From assembly GCA_036260375.1 (NCBI GenBank), contig DASZZZ010000079.1, forward strand, positions 1-21,155: a stretch of DNA of 21,155 nt. Reading direction: 5' to 3'. Positions 6,370-14,800 of this stretch are shown piece by piece; positions within the stretch are counted from its first letter, which is position 1, and every line of letters begins with the position of its first letter. The notes beneath the pieces are model-generated. The model was given only the letters and a program-made list of their open reading frames with translations. It did not search any database and was not told where the DNA came from. This DNA is from DASZZZ01 sp036260375. Its GTDB lineage: Bacteria > Actinomycetota > CADDZG01 > WHSQ01. The translations under genes were made by a program, and so were the position numbers.

Positions 6370-7689
6370 ATGCGGACCAACCGACAAACTGCGGCACTGG
6401 CCGCCGTGCTCGGCGCGCTCCTCCTGACGGCGCCGCCCGCCGGCGCGCAGACGACGACCTCGGTCGTGGACGAGGCCGTCGACGCGCTCGCGACGGATCC
6501 GGTCTACGTCCACCCCGACGCGTCGGAGCAGCTGAGCGCCTCGGACGCCGAGGAGGTGCGCGACGCCATCCGATCGTCGCAGGCCGGGCCCGTGTACGTC
6601 GCCGTGCTGCCCGAGGACGCCGTCGACGCGACCGGGGGCAGCGTCGACGCGCTCATCGAGACGCTCCACGACGAGCTCGGCCGCGACGGGACCTACGTCG
6701 TCGTCGCGGGCAACTCGTTGCGTGCGGGCTCGACCGAGTTCGCGCCCGGCGTCGTGCCGAGCATCGCGAGCGAAGCGGTCGAGGAGAACCAGGGCGAGAG
6801 CGCCGGAACCGTCCTGCTCGCCCTCGTCGAGGGGCTCGACGCCGAGGCCACCGGCGAGGCGTCGGGCGACGAGGGCGGCAGCGCGTTCGGCTTCGGCCTC
6901 CTGCCGCTGCTCTTGCTCGGCGGGCTCGGCTTCTTCGCGCTCAGCGCGGCACGCCGTCGCCGACGCGAGCGAGAGGAGCACGCGCGCCAGCTCGAGGAGG
7001 TGCGCGAGACCGCGCTCGAGGACCTCGTCGCGCTCGGCGAGGACCTGCGCGCGCTCGACGTCGACGTCGAGATGCCCGACGCCGATCCGGCCGCGAAGCG
7101 GCACTACGTCAAGGCGCTGTCGGCGTACGAGTCGGCGACGGCCGAGCTCGACCGGGTGCGTTCGCTCGACGAGGTCGCGCGCGTCACCTCGATTCTGGAG
7201 GAAGGCCGCTACGAGCTCGTGTGCGCACGCGCCGCCCTGAACGGCGAGCGCATGCCGCAGCGCCTCGCTCCGTGCTTTTTCGATCCCCGCCACGGACCGA
7301 GCGTCGTCGACGTCGAGTGGGCGCCCCCGGGCGGCGCTCCACGCGCGGTTCCGGCGTGCGCCGACGACGCCCGGCGCGTGCGGGCCGGCGAGGAGCCGAT
7401 GACGCGCGAGGTCATGGTCGGCGGCGCGATGACGCCGTTCTTCAACGCGCCCGGCTACTACGGGCCGTGGCTCGGCGGCTACTACGGGGGGTTCGGCGGG
7501 CTGCTGCCCGGCCTGTTGCTCGGCTCGATGCTCGGCGGCGGCTTCGGCTTCGGGCCGTTCGGTTGGGGCATGGGCGGGTTCGGGTACGGCGACGCGGGCG
7601 CGGGCGAGGGCGGCGACATGGGCGACTTCGGCGCCGACTTCGGCGGAGGCGACTTCGGCGGCGGGGACTTCGGCGGCGGGGACTTCTAG
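6370..7689 (+). CDS. Secreted/membrane-anchored TPM-like protein with glycine-rich C-terminus
   Basis: 439 residues. A signal peptide (basic R2-R5, hydrophobic 8-21, cut after A-G-A26) precedes an extracytoplasmic domain of about 145 residues that resembles TPM-type folds (V-Y-V-A-V-L-P ... Y-V-V-V-A-G). A membrane helix spans about 173-194, followed by R-R-R-R-R and a charged coiled-coil cytosolic segment to about 290. Then comes a signature C302-F-F-D-P-R-H-G-P-S with W317 and a partner C330, seen in similar actinobacterial membrane proteins. The tail (360-439) is Gly/Tyr/Phe-rich and ends in three G-G-G-D-F repeats. The open frame extends far upstream, but only the ATG at 6370 has a signal peptide. 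Position opposite pspA suggests an envelope-stress role. Exact function is unknown. Confidence 0.8.
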   Translation: MRTNRQTAALAAVLGALLLTAPPAGAQTTTSVVDEAVDALATDPVYVHPDASEQLSASDAEEVRDAIRSSQAGPVYVAVLPEDAVDATGGSVDALIETLHDELGRDGTYVVVAGNSLRAGSTEFAPGVVPSIASEAVEENQGESAGTVLLALVEGLDAEATGEASGDEGGSAFGFGLLPLLLLGGLGFFALSAARRRRREREEHARQLEEVRETALEDLVALGEDLRALDVDVEMPDADPAAKRHYVKALSAYESATAELDRVRSLDEVARVTSILEEGRYELVCARAALNGERMPQRLAPCFFDPRHGPSVVDVEWAPPGGAPRAVPACADDARRVRAGEEPMTREVMVGGAMTPFFNAPGYYGPWLGGYYGGFGGLLPGLLLGSMLGGGFGFGPFGWGMGGFGYGDAGAGEGGDMGDFGADFGGGDFGGGDFGGGDF

Positions 7690-7724
7690 GAGCGTCTCTT
7701 CAGCCGTCGTCTAACGCGGGCGAT

Positions 7725-7743
7725 GCGCGCCACCCGGGCGCGC
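7725..7743 (+). terminator. Weak hairpin after the membrane-protein gene
   Basis: gcgcgcc at 7725-7731 pairs perfectly with ggcgcgc at 7737-7743 around a 5-base loop, 36 bases after the stop codon. There is no T-run, so intrinsic termination is uncertain; in such GC-rich DNA a 7-bp stem can also arise by chance. Confidence 0.3.
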
Positions 7744-7767
7744 GTGCCGGACGAGCCGACCGGGACG

Positions 7768-7773
7768 TACACT
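7768..7773 (+). promoter_or_regulatory. -10 hexamer TACACT for a leaderless transcript
   Basis: TACACT fits the actinobacterial TANNNT -10 and ends 7 nt before the ATG at 7781. Transcription would begin at or next to the start codon, and no ribosome-binding site is present in that gap. Confidence 0.5.
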
Positions 7774-7780
7774 CGCCGCG

Positions 7781-8449
7781 ATGGGGAACCGGGCGGGCGA
7801 CCCCGGCTTGTACCGGCAGCGCATCGAAGAGCTGCTGGCGGACGAGCACGCCGTCGAACGAGTCGAGCGCTACCTGGACCCGCGCGAGCCGTTCGCGGCG
7901 TTCTCGTTCGACACCGCCGGCGAGAACCCGCATAACGAGCTGACGAACGACGACGTCCTCGCGCTCAACTTCCTGAGCGCGCCGATCGGGCCGATGACCT
8001 ATAGATGCCTGATGGAGCTGCGCCCAAGGATCGCGTCGTGTCTGCACAAGCTCAGTCCGCAGCTACATCTCTGGCAGCTTCAGTCGCAGGCGTACGAGGA
8101 CGCGAACGCGCTGTGGAAACTCCTCATGGACGTAAGGAACATCGGACATGTGCGCGCATCGAAGCTCATGGCCCGAAAGCGTCCCAATCTCATGCCCATC
8201 CTCGACAAGAACGTCAGCGCCTTCTTCGACGGGCGGACGTCGTCGTTCTGGGAGCCGCTGGGCAAGACGTTGCAGGACGCCGAGCTTCGTGCCCGTATCG
8301 AGATCCGCTTGCGGCCACCGGGCGTCGACACGTCTGAGCTCTCGTTGCTTCGCATCCTCGACATCGCGATCTGGATGACGGTTCAGGAGCGAGGCGTCGG
8401 GCGGGTCGAAGTGCCGGCCGAGCTGGACGAGCCGGAGACGCCCGTCTAG
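7781..8449 (+). CDS. DUF6308-like protein
   Basis: A 222-residue soluble protein. The core around residues 112-145 (L-M-D-V-R-N-I-G-H-V-R-A-S-K-L-M-A-R-K-R-P-N) followed by M-P-I-L-D-K-N-V matches my memory of the actinobacterial family DUF6308. Its I-G-H-V-R-A-S-K segment resembles a helix-hairpin-helix loop, which hints at nucleic-acid binding; this is a guess from pattern only. The N-terminal part has E-N-P-H-N-E-L-T-N-D-D-V-L-A, also typical of the family. There is no signal peptide or membrane segment. The gene stands alone between terminator-like hairpins and probably has its own leaderless promoter. Function is unknown. Confidence 0.72.
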   Translation: MGNRAGDPGLYRQRIEELLADEHAVERVERYLDPREPFAAFSFDTAGENPHNELTNDDVLALNFLSAPIGPMTYRCLMELRPRIASCLHKLSPQLHLWQLQSQAYEDANALWKLLMDVRNIGHVRASKLMARKRPNLMPILDKNVSAFFDGRTSSFWEPLGKTLQDAELRARIEIRLRPPGVDTSELSLLRILDIAIWMTVQERGVGRVEVPAELDEPETPV

Positions 8450-8456
8450 ACGCGCG

Positions 8457-8486
8457 CGGAGGGCCCGCTGCTGCGCGGGCCCTCCG
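8457..8486. terminator. Strong bidirectional hairpin terminator
   Basis: cggagggcccgc (8457-8468) pairs perfectly over 12 bp with gcgggccctccg (8475-8486) around a 6-base loop. It lies between two convergent genes ending at 8449 and 8510, so it can serve both. No U-tract follows on either side, as is common in high-GC actinobacteria. Confidence 0.75.
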
Positions 8487-8509
8487 AACGGCTTGGTGAC
8501 GAGCGTTCG

Positions 8510-9151
8510 TTACGGCGTGTGGTTCAGCTCGCCGCAGGCTACCGGGAGCGTCGCCTCCTGGAGGTTCGAGTAGGCGCCGTCGCCGTCGAGGTCGACTCCG
8601 TGCACGACGACGTGCAGCTTGCCGGTCTTCGCGGCGATCTTGTGCGGCACCATGATGCGGCGCTCGTACGAGAGGTCGCCGTCGGCCTGGGCGACCGGGA
8701 AGCGGTCGAGTGCCAACGCGCTCGCGTCACTCGTGTCGCCGCTCGTCGTGAACGACACCTGGACCGGCCCGTAGAACGGGAACCCCTCGCCCAGCGACAC
8801 GAGACCGTCGGGCGTGCCCGGGTCCGTGCTGCTGACCTGGTCGTTGACGTCGGCGCGCGCCGGCGGACACTCGTTGCGCGCCTTGAGCTCGCCGTGGATG
8901 TGCATCGCATGCGGCAGCCCGGGGGTCAGCCCGCGCGCGTTCAGCCGGACCGACACGCGGCTCGCGACGCGACTCACGATCGCGGTGCCGGTGACGTTCG
9001 AACCGGCGTCGGCGCTCGCCGCGTGCGGCACGGGCCGAAGGTCGGCGCGGTAGCGCGCGCCCTGGGCGGTCGCGCCGGATGCGGACAGCGCTGCGGTCGC
9101 GGCGAGAACGCCTGCGACGACGACTCCGCCCGCCTTCTTCGAAAGCTTCAT
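8510..9151 (-). CDS. Secreted CHRD / Cu,Zn-SOD-like protein
   Basis: 213 residues from the ATG at 9151, chosen because AGGAGAG lies just upstream and a signal peptide starts there (K-L-S-K-K, hydrophobic 8-24, cut near A-T-A-Q30). Upstream codons up to 9238 are open but give no signal. The mature part is beta-rich with H81-A-M-H84-I-H86-G, then a late H-V-V-V-H-G-V-D-L-D-G-D-G-A-Y. Such spaced His motifs occur in CHRD domains and in Cu,Zn superoxide dismutase-like proteins. The D-L-D-G-D-G-A-Y stretch may bind calcium. Two cysteines (C95, C206) could form a disulfide. The SOD active-site set is not complete, so dismutase activity is doubtful. It is convergent with the DUF6308-like gene and divergent from the sulfatase. 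Confidence 0.65.
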   Translation of the reverse strand: MKLSKKAGGVVVAGVLAATAALSASGATAQGARYRADLRPVPHAASADAGSNVTGTAIVSRVASRVSVRLNARGLTPGLPHAMHIHGELKARNECPPARADVNDQVSSTDPGTPDGLVSLGEGFPFYGPVQVSFTTSGDTSDASALALDRFPVAQADGDLSYERRIMVPHKIAAKTGKLHVVVHGVDLDGDGAYSNLQEATLPVACGELNHTP

Positions 9152-9360
9152 GTGGTTCTCTCCTGACGTTGCAGTCCCTCGTGGACCGGTTGCATACGGT
9201 TCGGCCTTGCCAGGAGGCGCGGATTGCACGTCTTCCACCGTTCGAACGTCCCGCTGACGACGCGCCGGCTGTCACGGCGCGAACAGACGTGCGCGGTCGC
9301 GCTCGCCACGCTTGACGCGGGCCTGAGGATGGCAGTGGACGAGTGGGAAGGCGGACGACG
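9152..9360. promoter_or_regulatory. Divergent promoter region between the CHRD-like gene and the sulfatase
   Basis: About 209 bases between divergent start codons. The CHRD-like side has a clear AGGAGAG ribosome-binding site. A ggttgcatacggtt segment (9188-9201) holds a direct repeat of CGGTT and a TATGCA-like minus-strand -10. On the sulfatase side GGGAAGG precedes the chosen GTG. No small gene or riboswitch was seen. Confidence 0.4.
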
Positions 9361-10740
9361 GTGACGATCACCTCATACAGCGACGCAAGGCGGCGGTCGC
9401 TCGCGATCGCGGTGGCACTGGCGACGCTCACGGGGGCTACGACCACCGTCGCGGCGGGCACCGGGATGCGCGCCCGCGCCGCCGAGGGCGCGCCCCGGCC
9501 CAACGTCCTCGTGATCGTCACCGACGACCAGCGGGCGCTCGGAACCCTCGAGGTCATGCCCGAGACACACGCCCGCTTCTGGGCCGAGGGCACGAGCTTT
9601 CCGAACGCGTTCGCGACCACCCCGTTGTGCTGCCCGTCCCGGACGTCGATCTTCACGGGCATGTACGAGCACAACCACGGCGTCACGTCGAACGCGCAAG
9701 CGACGGACCTGCCGCAGGCCGCCACCATGCAACGCCACCTGCACGACGCGGGATACCGCACCGCGATCGTCGGCAAGTACCTGAACGGGTGGCCATCGAC
9801 GACCGCGCCGCCGTACTTCGACCGCTGGGCGACCACGGCGGGCGGCGGCTACCGCGACTTCAAGGCGAACGTCGACGGAGCCGTGCGCGTCGTGTCGCGC
9901 TACTCGACGTCGTTCATGGGCGCGCGCTCGGTCGACGTGCTGCGCGACTTCGAGGGCACCGACGCGCGTCCGTGGTTCCTGTACCTCGCGGTGAACGCGC
10001 CGCACGCGCCGCGCGAGCCGTCCCGGCGCTACGCGGACGCGCCCGTGCCCGAGTGGACGCCCGGGCCCGCGACCGCCGAGGCCGACGTCGCCGACAAGCC
10101 CCCGTTCCTCGTGAGCAAGAAGGAACCGGAGCGCGTCGCGCGCACGAGGGCCGCGCAGCTACGCACGCTCATGTCGGCCGATGACCTCGTCGGCCGCGTG
10201 TTTCGAACGCTCGACGAGCTCGACGAGACGTCCCGCACGCTCGCCGTGTTCGTGTCCGACAACGGGTTCTTGTGGGGCGAGCACGGCTACCAGCGCAAGC
10301 GGCTGCCGTACGACGAGTCCGTGCGCCTCCCGTTCGCGCTCCGGTGGCCCGGACGCGTCGACGCCGGTGTCGTCGACGAGCGTCTCGTCGCCAACGTCGA
10401 CATCGCGCCGACGGTGCTGGGCGCGGCGGGACTGCCGCTGCCGGCCACCGTCGACGGTCGCACGCTCCTCGACGGCCACGCGCGCGCACACCTGCTGCTC
10501 GAGTACCGGGGCAAGCGCCGCCCGATCCGGAGCTGGGCGTCGATCCGGACGCACGACTACGTCTTCACGCAGTGGTTCGAGTCCGGCGTCGTGTTCCGGG
10601 AGCACTACGACCTGCGGACCGACCCGCACGAGCTCGACAACGTCCTCGCGGACGACGACCCGACCAACGACCCGGCCGTCGACGCGCTGGCCGACCAGAT
10701 GAGGAGGTACCGCAGATGCTCCGGATCCACCTGTCCCTGA
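9361..10740 (+). CDS. Secreted sulfatase (formylglycine-dependent arylsulfatase family)
   Basis: About 459 residues from the GTG at 9361, which has GGGAAGG 9 nt upstream; a GTG at 9343 would add six residues and cannot be excluded. A signal peptide covers about residues 1-41 (R-R-R, then A-I-A-V-A-L-A). The metal site begins with V-T-D55-D-Q. C90-C-P-S-R94 is the CxPSR motif whose first Cys becomes formylglycine in the active site. N-A-P-H-A-P and V-S-D-N-G-F supply further expected ligands. The order of motifs resembles N-acetylglucosamine-6-sulfatase-type enzymes, but the substrate is not determinable. Activity needs a formylglycine-generating enzyme, not seen in this window. Its end overlaps the start of the sugar dehydrogenase by 25 nt, giving translational coupling. 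Confidence 0.9.
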   Translation: MTITSYSDARRRSLAIAVALATLTGATTTVAAGTGMRARAAEGAPRPNVLVIVTDDQRALGTLEVMPETHARFWAEGTSFPNAFATTPLCCPSRTSIFTGMYEHNHGVTSNAQATDLPQAATMQRHLHDAGYRTAIVGKYLNGWPSTTAPPYFDRWATTAGGGYRDFKANVDGAVRVVSRYSTSFMGARSVDVLRDFEGTDARPWFLYLAVNAPHAPREPSRRYADAPVPEWTPGPATAEADVADKPPFLVSKKEPERVARTRAAQLRTLMSADDLVGRVFRTLDELDETSRTLAVFVSDNGFLWGEHGYQRKRLPYDESVRLPFALRWPGRVDAGVVDERLVANVDIAPTVLGAAGLPLPATVDGRTLLDGHARAHLLLEYRGKRRPIRSWASIRTHDYVFTQWFESGVVFREHYDLRTDPHELDNVLADDDPTNDPAVDALADQMRRYRRCSGSTCP

Positions 10741-11831
10741 CGCGCACAGTGTGCGCCGCGGCAGTCGTCTCGGTCGCGGTCGCCGCGGCCCCCGCGCACG
10801 CGCTCCCCCGCGGGACGCGCGTCGAGACCTATGCGCGCGGGCTGCACCGGCCGGTCGACATGGCGTGGGTCCCCGGCACGGACAAGGTCTTCTTCACCGA
10901 GCTCGACACCGGCAAGGTGCGCGTGCTCGTCGGAACGAGGCTCCTGCGCAGGCCGTGCGTCGACCTCGATGTCGACGCGACCAACGACCGCGGGGGGCTC
11001 GGCATCGCGGTCTCGCCCGCCTTCCGCGCCGACCGTCACCTCTACGTCTTCTTCACGAAGAGGGACCCGCTCGAGAACCGCGTCGTGCGCTTCACCGTCC
11101 GGCGCAACCGATGCGAGAGCCCGACGCCGGTCGTCACGGGCCTCGGCGTCGGCAACTTCCACCAGGGCGGGCAGCTCGCGTTCTCGGACGGGAAGCTCTT
11201 CGTCGCAGTGGGCGACAACCAGGACGCCGCGCTCGCGCAGGACCCGTCGAGCCGCCAGGGCAAGGTCCTGCGTCTTCACCCGGACGGCAGCGTGCCGGCC
11301 GACAACCCGCTGCTGCCAGACGGCACGCCCGGCCCGGTGTGGTCCTACGGACATCGCAACCCGTTCGGGCTCGCCGCGCGCCCCGGGACCACCGACGTGT
11401 TCCTCACCGAGAACGGCCCCGGCTGCGACGACGAGCTAAACCTCGTCGCGCGCGGCCGCAACTTCGGCCACGGCCCCGACAGCCCGTGCCCCTCCCCGCG
11501 TCCCCCGTCGGGCGACGATCCCGTCGCGCCGCTGTTCCTGTGGCCCGAGGTCGTCGCGCCGACCGACGCGTGGTGGTACGAGGGCCGCATGGACGAGCTC
11601 TCCGGCGACCTCTACGCCGGCGACTACCTGTACGGACGCATCCACCGTTTCGACGTCGCCGGCACCGGCACCGACGCGCGCGTGCGCGCACATCGCGTCG
11701 TCCACGACACCGACCACGTCTTCAGCGTGTCGAAGGGACCGCGCGGGTGGCTCTACTTCGTGTCGTCGGGACGCATCCAACGGATCGTGCCGCGCCCGGC
11801 TACCGTCATGCGTGCGGCTCTATCGTCCTGA
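10716..11831 (+). CDS. Secreted PQQ-dependent sugar dehydrogenase (glucose/sorbosone dehydrogenase family)
   Basis: 371 residues from the ATG at 10716, preceded by GAGGAGG at the right distance. The open frame continues upstream, but that part is an out-of-frame shadow of the sulfatase. A signal peptide (R-T-V-C-A-A-A-V-V-S-V-A, cut after A-H-A) starts the protein. The six-bladed propeller landmarks are present: G-L-H-R-P-V-D-M-A-W, the catalytic-His block G-N-F-H-Q-G-G-Q-L-A-F followed by V-A-V-G-D-N, W-S-Y-G-H-R-N-P-F-G-L-A and E-N-G-P-G-C-D-D-E-L-N. Members oxidise sugars in the periplasm or outside the cell and pass electrons from PQQ. It probably forms an operon with the sulfatase. The last 26 bases overlap the convergent protease gene. 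Confidence 0.88.
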   Translation: MLRIHLSLTRTVCAAAVVSVAVAAAPAHALPRGTRVETYARGLHRPVDMAWVPGTDKVFFTELDTGKVRVLVGTRLLRRPCVDLDVDATNDRGGLGIAVSPAFRADRHLYVFFTKRDPLENRVVRFTVRRNRCESPTPVVTGLGVGNFHQGGQLAFSDGKLFVAVGDNQDAALAQDPSSRQGKVLRLHPDGSVPADNPLLPDGTPGPVWSYGHRNPFGLAARPGTTDVFLTENGPGCDDELNLVARGRNFGHGPDSPCPSPRPPSGDDPVAPLFLWPEVVAPTDAWWYEGRMDELSGDLYAGDYLYGRIHRFDVAGTGTDARVRAHRVVHDTDHVFSVSKGPRGWLYFVSSGRIQRIVPRPATVMRAALSS

Positions 11832-14800
11832 TCCTCGACCGCCCCTTGCGGTAGTCCTGCAGCTGCTTCGGCCACACCGCGCGGAACCGGCCGCGGTCGT
11901 AGTCGGCGGCCTGCGAGAAGCGCGCCTTGCACTGCGCGTCGAGCGTCTTGCGGCCCTGGCGCCGCCATTCGGCGTCGATCCTTCGCTGGAGCACGACGTC
12001 GGTGCCGGCGAGCGCGGCCGCGTGGTTCTCGTTGCGCCTGCACGCGTGGAGTCGCACCTTGAACGTCACGCGCTCCCCTCGCTCGGGCGTCCGGTCCGAC
12101 ACCGCGAGCCGCACCCCCGGACGCTTCTGACGGCCGAGCGCGAACGGCGCGCACGTCGCGGTTCCCGCGTCGAGGTCGGCCTCGGTCGGACGCCGGCGCG
12201 TCGCCGGAGGGTCGAGGTTCGTCGCGCCCGCCGACGGTGCCGGCGCGCCCTCGGTGAGCCGCTCGTCTCCGGGCGCGTCCCCGGTCACGTATGCGAACGA
12301 CACGTCGTCGACCGCGGCCCCCGTGAACAGCGGCGACGAGATGAGCGCGTCGCTCACGAAGCGGAACCGCACGCGTACGTCGCCCGCGGGGGCCGAGAAG
12401 CGCACCTCCTCGCGTCCGAACTCGGGATAGGAGTCGTTGATCGACGTGAACGATCCCGCGCGCGTCCAGTTGGAGCCGTCACTCGACCACTCGACGTGGA
12501 CGTAGTCGAAGTCGTCCTCGAGATCGCGCGCGAGCCAGAACCGAACCGAGAACGTGCCGCCGGGGTGCGTCACCGTGGGTGAGATCAGCCGCTCGTCCTC
12601 GTCGTCGGTGTACGGCTCGAGGCGCCATGCGAACGCGGACTCGTGTCCCGGTCCGCTGCGCGTCCACGGGACCGCGGCGGGGTTCGACGAGCTGCTCTCG
12701 GTCGTCCACCCCTGGTCGCCCGACTCGAAGCCGTAGCTCGCGATCTCGTTACGCTGGCCCGCGTCGCCCTCGAACAGGAACAAGGAGTAGCCCGCGCCGC
12801 CGTTCGCGTCGGTCGTCACCTTGCCGTTGCACGTCTCGGACCGGACCGCGAACTCGTAGTCGGCGTTCGGGTCGAGGTCGCGCACCGTCACCATGTGGTG
12901 CGTCGTGCGTACGGGCGAGCCGACCTGCGTCCACGCGTCGGTCCCCTGCTCGCGGAACAGCACTGTCGAGTCGGAGTCGACGTCGGTGCGCCAGCTCACC
13001 GTCGTCGACGTGTCGTCGAGCCCCGGCGCCACGCGCACCTTCGATATCGCCGGCGCAGGCAGCGTCTGGTCGCACTGATCGGGATCGAGGATGCGTCCCT
13101 TCGCGTCGCTCATGTACAGCACCAGCTGCGGACGGTTCTGGGGGCCGCGCGACCTGCGGTTGAAGCCGAAGTCGTACGAGAACAACGACTCGTTCGCGGC
13201 GCTCAGGTTCAACGCGCGGAACGCGGCCTTGCGCTGTCCGTCGTCGGCGAGCGTCGCGCGCAGATCCGACACCTCGCGGCAGTCGAACGAGTACGTGTAC
13301 GGAGTCAGCCCGCCCTCGCGGTCGGCCATCTCCGGGTTGAGCCGCGCGAGCATCGGCGCGGCGCGTATCTCCTCGTACGTCTGCGTGCCCCACTCCGGCT
13401 CGACGGCCTCGTCGAGCAGGTCGACCACGAGGCGCGAGTCGTCCGTGTAGGTGTTGGTGATGTCGTGGTAGCTCTCGAGCCGCACCGCGGCCCCCATCAC
13501 GCGTGCGGGGTCGACCGAGCTCGGGAGCCGGAACATGAACGCGCCGAGCGTCTCGTCGTCGGGCGCGAACCGCCCGGTGTAGAGCTGCGTCGCGTCTCTC
13601 CACTGGGGCGCTCCCTGGCGCAGCTGACCGGTGTCGTCGGCGCGCGCGCCGAACATCGCGGCCCCCGTGTCGATGCCGGGCGCCGGCGCGGAGTCGGTCG
13701 CGCCGGCGCGGTCGGACGCGCTCACCGTGAGCGCGTACGTCGTGTTCGGCTCGAGACACGTCAGTCGCGCCTCGTGCCGTGTCCCGAGCGCCGGCCTGTT
13801 CGCGTACTCCTCGCTCGTCTCCGTCGGGCCCGAGCCGTAGCACGGATAGCCGTCGGGGCCGGTGTTGTAGTGGTCGACGAACGTGAGCGTGTCGCCACCG
13901 CCGCTCGCGACGACCTCGCCTGTGGTCGGCTCGTCGGTGCGCCAGCGGACCCACGCGGTGTCGTGCGTGACGCGCTCGACGCGCACGTCCGAGATCTCCG
14001 GCGCCCCGGGCTCGTCGGGGAGCAGGCCCGCCCCGCGCGCCGGCGCGCCCGTCCCCGTGAACGCGCCGCTCGCCGCGAGCGCGAAGCCCTGCGGTCCGTC
14101 GAACGTCTCCGGCGCGCGCACCGTGATCGTGTAGGTGCCCGCCGCGGGCTGCGCGATCCGCACGCGCTCCTCGACGTTGTTGGTGTCCGGAGGCGCGGGG
14201 CCGGGGTTCGTCGTCGCGACCTCGGCCTGCGGGTTGGTCTCGGTGTTGAAGTTGTTGCCGACGTAGGTCGTGCCGCCGGGACCGGTGACGACGAGGTCGA
14301 GGTTGTTGACGATCGCCGGCGAGCCCGCCGGGAGCAGACTCGGCGCGTCGGTCCACGCGAGCGTGACGTCGAACGGCTTGCCGGCGGCGACGTCGACCGT
14401 GTAGCTGCGCTCCTGCGCGCCCTCGGCCGGGAAGTCGAACGCCTCGTCGTCGGCGCGCCACACGTCGTGATACCAGTTGCTCACGTCGTCGCCCTGGAAG
14501 AACAGCGAGTTGTCGAGGTTCACGCGTCCGAAGCCCTGGCCCGCGCTCGGCCACTGCCCGTCCATCGCGCGCTGCGAGCCGTCGGTGCCGGTGTACCAGC
14601 CGCGCATGCGCTCGGCGCCGTTGACGACGGTGGCCTTGACGAGCGCGGCCGACGGGTTGTGACGGTTCGCGACCGTGGCCGCTCCGCCCGCGTGTCCCTT
14701 GCCCCCCGCGGGCCCCCACCCGTCGTAGAAGTACTGCCGCACGAGCGTCGCGACGCCCGTGAGCACCGGCGCCGACATCGACGTGCCCTGCAGCGTGTGC

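Noticed and set aside
8510..9151. True Cu,Zn superoxide dismutase
   Set aside because: Only some of the His ligands can be placed and the order of loops differs, so the entry is kept as CHRD/SOD-like.
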